Source: JAIBCL01 sp031411695 (GTDB lineage: Bacteria > Verrucomicrobiota > Verrucomicrobiia > Verrucomicrobiales > Verrucomicrobiaceae). Taken from it: a stretch of DNA of 24,955 bases. Positions 21,890 through 24,955 of this stretch are shown here, piece after piece. The position numbers and the translations under genes are program-made. The notes below the pieces were generated by a model, which was not told where the DNA came from, did no database searches, and worked only from the letters and a program-made list of their open reading frames with translations. The first letter of the stretch is position 1; each line of letters opens with the position of its first letter. Where the stretch lies: the NCBI GenBank assembly GCA_031411695.1, contig JANOBO010000292.1:1-24955 (forward strand), read 5' to 3'.

Positions 21890-23494
21890 CTACTTGCCCG
21901 CCTTGCTCTTTTTCTTCCCGCCTTTGCCGGGCGTGTTTTGCGCGGGCGGCTCGGGCTCGCCTTCGAAGGCCTTGTTGCCATGTGCGAAGCGCGGCGGCGG
22001 GATGGTCTCGTGGACCTCCGCCTGCAGTCGGATGAGTTCGGCCTTCAGTTCGGTGACGGTGGCGGCGTAGGCGGGATCGGCGAAAAAGTTCTTCGTCTCG
22101 AGAGGATCCTTCGTGCGGTCGAGCAGCTCCCAGTCGTCAACGTCCGGCGTGTAGTAATGGATGAGCTTGTATTGATCGGTGATGACGCCGTAATGCGGGC
22201 GCACGCGATGCGGCACGGGGAACTCATAATAGTGGTAGTAGAGGCTCGTGCGCCAGTCTGCGGGCGGCGTGCCTTTGAAAAGCGGCAGCAGGCTCTTGCC
22301 ATGCGCATCTGCAATGGGCGGCTGCGCGGCGACATCGAGGAAGGTGCTGGCGAAGTCGATCAACGAGACAATCTTGCTGGAACTGGAGCCGGGCGGGATG
22401 ACGCCGGGCAGGCGCGCGAGAAGCGGCGTGCGGAGCGACTCCTCAAAGATCCACCGTTTGTCGAACCAGCCGTGCTCGCCAAGGAAGAAGCCCTGGTCAC
22501 TGGAGAGCATGACGAGCGTGTTGTCAGCGAGACCTTCGCGGTCGAGGAAATCGAGCACGCGGGTGACGTTTTCATCGACGGCCTTCACGCACGCGAGGTA
22601 GTCGTGCATGTAACGCTGGTAGCGCCATTTGATGAGATCGCGCCCGACGGGCGGCGCGGCGCGGTACTTCTCATTGCGCGGGCGGTAGTAGTCGTCCCAA
22701 TATTTGCGCTGCTCGTCATTGAGCTGGCCGGGCGTGTCGAGCTTCAGGTCGCGGTCGGTCATCGTTTTCTCGATGCTCATGTCCTGGTCGCTCACGGCCT
22801 TGCTGCGGCCTGAGTACGTGTCGAAGAGCGTGGCGGGCTCGTCATAGACGCGATCGTTGTCAAAGCCGAGCAGGCGCGCGGGCGGCTCCCACTCGCGGTG
22901 CGGTGCCTTGTGCTGGCACATGAGCAGGAATGGCTTGGTCTTGTCCCGCTGCTTGAGCCAGTCGAGGGAGAGGTCGCCGATGATGTCGGTGACGTAGCCG
23001 GTGTGCTTGACGTTCGTGCCGTTGTCGATGGTGGCGGGGTTGTAATAGACGCCCTGGCCGGGCAGGACGTTCCAATAATCAAAGCCGACGGGATCCGTCA
23101 TGAGATGCCACTTGCCGATGATGGCGGTGGCGTAGCCGGCCTTTTGAAGCCGGCGGGGAAAGGTGGTCTGCGTGCTGTCGAACTTGCTGTTGCTGTTGTT
23201 GTAGAAGCCGTTCGCGTGGGAGTACTTGCCGGTGAGCACCGTGGCACGGCTTGGGCCGCAGATGGAATTCGTGACCAGACAGCGGTCAAAACGCATGCCT
23301 TCCTTCGCGATGCGGTCCATGCCCGGCGTGTCGAGCAGCTTACGCGCATCGCCATACGCGCTGATGGCCTGGCAGGTGAGATCATCGGCGAAGATGAAGA
23401 CGATGTTTGGCGGCCCCTTCACCGCGCCATGGGCGGCCGGCGATAAAAGTGTGAGCGCGAGCAGGGCGGGCGAGAGGATTTTCCGAAGCATCAT
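21890..23494 (-). CDS. Secreted sulfatase, N-acetylglucosamine-6-sulfatase-like
   Basis: A 534-aa type I sulfatase. ATG 23494 (or the adjacent ATG 23491) starts directly at a signal peptide (M-M-L-R-K-I-L-S-P-A-L-L-A-L-T-L-L, then A-H-G-A); the frame is open 31 codons further but without signal features. D37-D38 in 'NIVFIFADDL' bind metal, C79-G-P-S-R is the formylglycine site, 'GKWHL' carries active-site Lys and His, and 'SSDQGFFLGEHGWFDKRW' holds the later metal ligands. The phrase 'GFDYWNVLPGQGVYYNP' and the 'YYHYYEFP...RPHYGV' block resemble enzymes grouped as S1_11, several of which act on 6-O-sulfated N-acetylglucosamine; the substrate is not certain. The C-terminus ends in a Gly/Lys-rich tail (about 521-534), as in the sulfatase at 2765-4216. 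It lies 90 nt after the small gene at 23584. Confidence 0.94.
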   Translation of the reverse strand: MMLRKILSPALLALTLLSPAAHGAVKGPPNIVFIFADDLTCQAISAYGDARKLLDTPGMDRIAKEGMRFDRCLVTNSICGPSRATVLTGKYSHANGFYNNSNSKFDSTQTTFPRRLQKAGYATAIIGKWHLMTDPVGFDYWNVLPGQGVYYNPATIDNGTNVKHTGYVTDIIGDLSLDWLKQRDKTKPFLLMCQHKAPHREWEPPARLLGFDNDRVYDEPATLFDTYSGRSKAVSDQDMSIEKTMTDRDLKLDTPGQLNDEQRKYWDDYYRPRNEKYRAAPPVGRDLIKWRYQRYMHDYLACVKAVDENVTRVLDFLDREGLADNTLVMLSSDQGFFLGEHGWFDKRWIFEESLRTPLLARLPGVIPPGSSSSKIVSLIDFASTFLDVAAQPPIADAHGKSLLPLFKGTPPADWRTSLYYHYYEFPVPHRVRPHYGVITDQYKLIHYYTPDVDDWELLDRTKDPLETKNFFADPAYAATVTELKAELIRLQAEVHETIPPPRFAHGNKAFEGEPEPPAQNTPGKGGKKKSKAGK

Positions 23495-23583
23495 AAGGAC
23501 ACGAAAACGTGCGCACGCCCGGCTGCCTTCCACAAAGATGCGCCCGACCTCATCTCCGATTCTGCCCTCTGCGAAGTCCCGCC

Positions 23584-23781
23584 TCACACTGGCCCGTCGC
23601 TGATCACACTCTCCGGCACGCGCGCGATGATGCGTCCGTCGGGGTCGCGAACGAGGATCTTGCCGTGAATGATCTCCGGCGGATCACCGATGCCGCGCGC
23701 ATAGTCCTCAGCCAAGTCTTTGCCGCAGCCGAGTGCCTGACGGATGCGGGTGGCGAGGGTTTGGATGTCGGTATCGATCAT
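23584..23781 (-). CDS. Conserved-looking small protein, 65 aa
   Basis: I do not recognise the family by name. From ATG 23781 the product begins M-I-D-T-D-I-Q-T-L, followed by an amphipathic helix, then 'KDLAEDYARGIGDPPEIIHG' and 'K-I-L-V-R-D-P-D-G-R-I-I-A-R-V-P', which reads like a short beta-hairpin. It has no signal or membrane segment. The frame continues upstream to 23886, but those 35 residues look like translated intergenic DNA. Supporting evidence is the balanced, protein-like composition and the short gap (89 nt) to the sulfatase downstream. It could be a small regulator or a structural domain; nothing more can be said. Confidence 0.6.
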   Translation of the reverse strand: MIDTDIQTLATRIRQALGCGKDLAEDYARGIGDPPEIIHGKILVRDPDGRIIARVPESVISDGPV

Positions 23782-24083
23782 GGCCGCACACATAAACGGA
23801 TTTGAGCGGCAAGTCGCGTCAAGAATTTGCGATTTGAAAATTTCCCCCGGCTCCTGCGGCGCGCGGAGTGGCTGCGATGCGAACACGCGGGGCAGGCTGC
23901 CGATGATAAGCCTTGCTATTGGGACAGGACGCGACGATGAGGACGGCGTTCGAGCTAGACCCCTGACGAATTAAAGGCATGGCAGTTCATCAGGTGGATC
24001 TTTGTATTCAGTGGTGATTTTTAAACCCGACTCCCGGGACCAGTCTGCAAGGAGAGACCGGAATCAGCAAGAAATCACAAAAT

Positions 24084-24443
24084 ATGAATACCAAGATGTA
24101 TGTGGGTAACCTCACATTTGAAGCCACTGAAGCGGAGATCCGCGATCTTTTCAGCGAGCACGGCCCCGTCAACGAAGTGGCTGTGGTCATGGACCGCGAG
24201 ACGAACCGCCCACGCGGTTTTGCCTTCGTCACAATGAACACGAAGGAAGGCATGGACAACGCGATCCGTGAACTCGATGGCAAGCCATGGAATGGCCGCC
24301 CTCTGACGGTGAACGAAGCCCGCCCACGTGAAGAACGCCCTGCCTACGGTGGTGGCGGCGGTGGTGGTGGCGGCGGTCGCGGCGGCCGTAGTGGCAAAGG
24401 CGGCGGCGGTGGTGGTGGTGGCGGCGGCGGTGGCCGCTGGTAG
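24084..24443 (+). CDS. Glycine-rich RRM RNA-binding protein
   Basis: A 119-aa cytoplasmic RNA-binding protein. One RRM covers residues 4-82: RNP2 is 'MYVGNL' (5-10) and RNP1 is 'RGFAFVTM' (44-51), with the usual aromatic RNA-contact positions Tyr6, Phe46 and Phe48. Residues about 89-119 are nearly all Gly with a few Arg and Ser, ending G-R-W. This layout matches bacterial Rbp proteins of cyanobacteria and the PVC group, which resemble plant glycine-rich cold-responsive proteins; cold induction here is not shown. An AAGGAG at 24049 lies about 30 nt before the ATG, too far for normal pairing. The Gly tail is encoded by a (GGY)n run that may be prone to length change. It is monocistronic: a clear terminator follows and the preceding gene is divergent. 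Confidence 0.95.
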   Translation: MNTKMYVGNLTFEATEAEIRDLFSEHGPVNEVAVVMDRETNRPRGFAFVTMNTKEGMDNAIRELDGKPWNGRPLTVNEARPREERPAYGGGGGGGGGGRGGRSGKGGGGGGGGGGGGRW

Positions 24444-24450
24444 CCCAGCC

Positions 24451-24467
24451 GCCGGCGAAAAGCCGGC
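24451..24467 (+). other. Small GC hairpin after the RRM gene
   Basis: GCCGGC (24451-24456) and GCCGGC (24462-24467) form a 6-bp stem with a GAAAA loop, 8 nt after the stop codon and upstream of the main terminator. It could protect the 3' end of the transcript. Confidence 0.4.
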
Positions 24468-24484
24468 TGATCCAAACGCATTCT

Positions 24485-24518
24485 GGAAGGCTCCCTGAAA
24501 AAGGAGCCTTCCTTTTTT
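24485..24518 (+). terminator. Rho-independent terminator of the RRM gene
   Basis: GGAAGGCTCC (24485-24494) and GGAGCCTTCC (24503-24512) form a perfect 10-bp stem with an 8-nt loop, followed immediately by six T (24513-24518). It is the most convincing intrinsic terminator in the window. Confidence 0.93.
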
Positions 24519-24633
24519 GTGCTGAGTCTTATCCGTCCGTGCACCTCTCTATCTCTCCGCGCCGCATCGGATGCCTCGCAGTATCGTCGGCCCGTGAAAC
24601 ATCCGCGCACGGCGCATCGTCTGCACACGTCTC

Positions 24634-24955
24634 ATGAATCGCGCGCTCGCCCTGCTGACTGTTTTCATTGCCGCATCTGCCGTCGCGGCGGAGAAGCCGA
24701 ACATCATTTACATCCTGGCCGACGACCTCGGCTACGGCGATCTGGGCTCCTACGGCCAGAAGAAGCTGGCCACGCCCGCGCTGGACAAGATGGCGGCGGA
24801 GGGCATGCGCTTCACCCGCCACTACGCCGGCAGCACGGTGTGCGCGCCCTCGCGCTGTGTCCTGATGTCCGGCCTTCACTCGGGGCACGGCCGCGTGCGC
24901 GGAAACGATCCGTGGATCATCCCTGATAGCGATGTCACCGTGCCCGGCCTGCTGA
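24634..24955 (+). CDS. Secreted sulfatase (arylsulfatase-like), 3' truncated
   Basis: The first 107 codons of a type I sulfatase; the rest lies beyond the window. Residues 1-19 are a signal peptide (A-L-A-L-L-T-V-F-I-A-A-S-A-V-A-A). The mature N-terminus 'KPNIIYILADDLGYGDLG' contains the metal ligands D30-D31. C70-A-P-S-R74 is the formylglycine site, followed by 'VLMSGLHSGHGRVRGN', a pattern usual in arylsulfatase A-like enzymes. It is a different subfamily from the two other sulfatases in the window, judged by the sequence after the CxPSR motif. It starts 115 nt after the RRM terminator, so it must have its own promoter, which I could not identify. Confidence 0.92.
   Translation, partial: MNRALALLTVFIAASAVAAEKPNIIYILADDLGYGDLGSYGQKKLATPALDKMAAEGMRFTRHYAGSTVCAPSRCVLMSGLHSGHGRVRGNDPWIIPDSDVTVPGLL

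Noticed and set aside
20847..22813. Two long plus-strand frames opposite the isomerase-like and sulfatase genes
   Set aside because: They are antisense shadows of genes with Tat signals and sulfatase motifs and show no domain features.
24049..24056. AAGGAGAG as the ribosome-binding site of the RRM gene
   Set aside because: It is about 27 nt upstream of the ATG, too far for direct Shine-Dalgarno use unless the leader folds; only a weak 4-bp dyad was found there.

Overview
The window looks like chromosomal DNA of a GC-rich member of the Planctomycetes-Verrucomicrobia-Chlamydiae group, most likely Verrucomicrobiota (Verrucomicrobiales / Prosthecobacter-like). This is inferred from gene content: several secreted sulfatases, tandem Tat-exported xylose-isomerase-like TIM barrels, a PL6-type lyase, a giant DUF4175-like coiled-coil protein, a bacterial LMF1-family protein, a glycine-rich RRM protein, and a fragment of the 'V-E-G-S-S-D-L-Q-S-W' C-terminus common in verrucomicrobial secreted proteins. 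Most starts lack a clear Shine-Dalgarno sequence.

Layout. 1-6047 (+): 5'-truncated M16 metallopeptidase, iduronate-2-sulfatase-like sulfatase, LMF1-family membrane protein. 6134-6257: tRNA-Ser(GCT) and a terminator hairpin. 6271-10818 (-): a 1515-aa membrane-anchored coiled-coil protein. 10912-12733 (+): an accessory island in which two copies of a small membrane-protein gene, 55/56 nt identical over their core, bracket a UPF0175/DUF3368 toxin-antitoxin pair and copies of a leader-like repeat. 12797-15364 (+): secreted TPR protein with a gluzincin (HEFCH) domain. It converges on a PL6 lyase (15516-16811, -); both genes stop inside the two arms of one inverted repeat. 16990-17064: tRNA-Asn(GTT), followed by a decayed secreted-protein C-terminus. 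17455-18132 (-): HEAT-repeat protein. 18133-19340 holds no credible gene but is rich in repeats: a strong hairpin, a 12 x 21-bp tandem array and a second repeat pair. 19341-23781 (-): ispF, two paralogous Tat-exported sugar isomerase/epimerase-like proteins, a sulfatase and a 65-aa protein, all co-directional. 24084-24443 (+): RRM protein with a textbook terminator. 24634-end (+): start of a third sulfatase.

Three exported sulfatases, the PL6 lyase (chondroitinase B / alginate lyase fold, with catalytic Lys and Arg in place) and the exported isomerase-like proteins fit use of sulfated, uronic-acid-containing polysaccharides. They are dispersed rather than in one locus, and no formylglycine-generating maturase is in the window.

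The best candidates for something undescribed are the duplicated small membrane protein around the toxin-antitoxin pair, the leader-like repeat in front of its small ORFs, the repeat that supplies the stop codons of two convergent genes, and the 21-bp hairpin-forming array.
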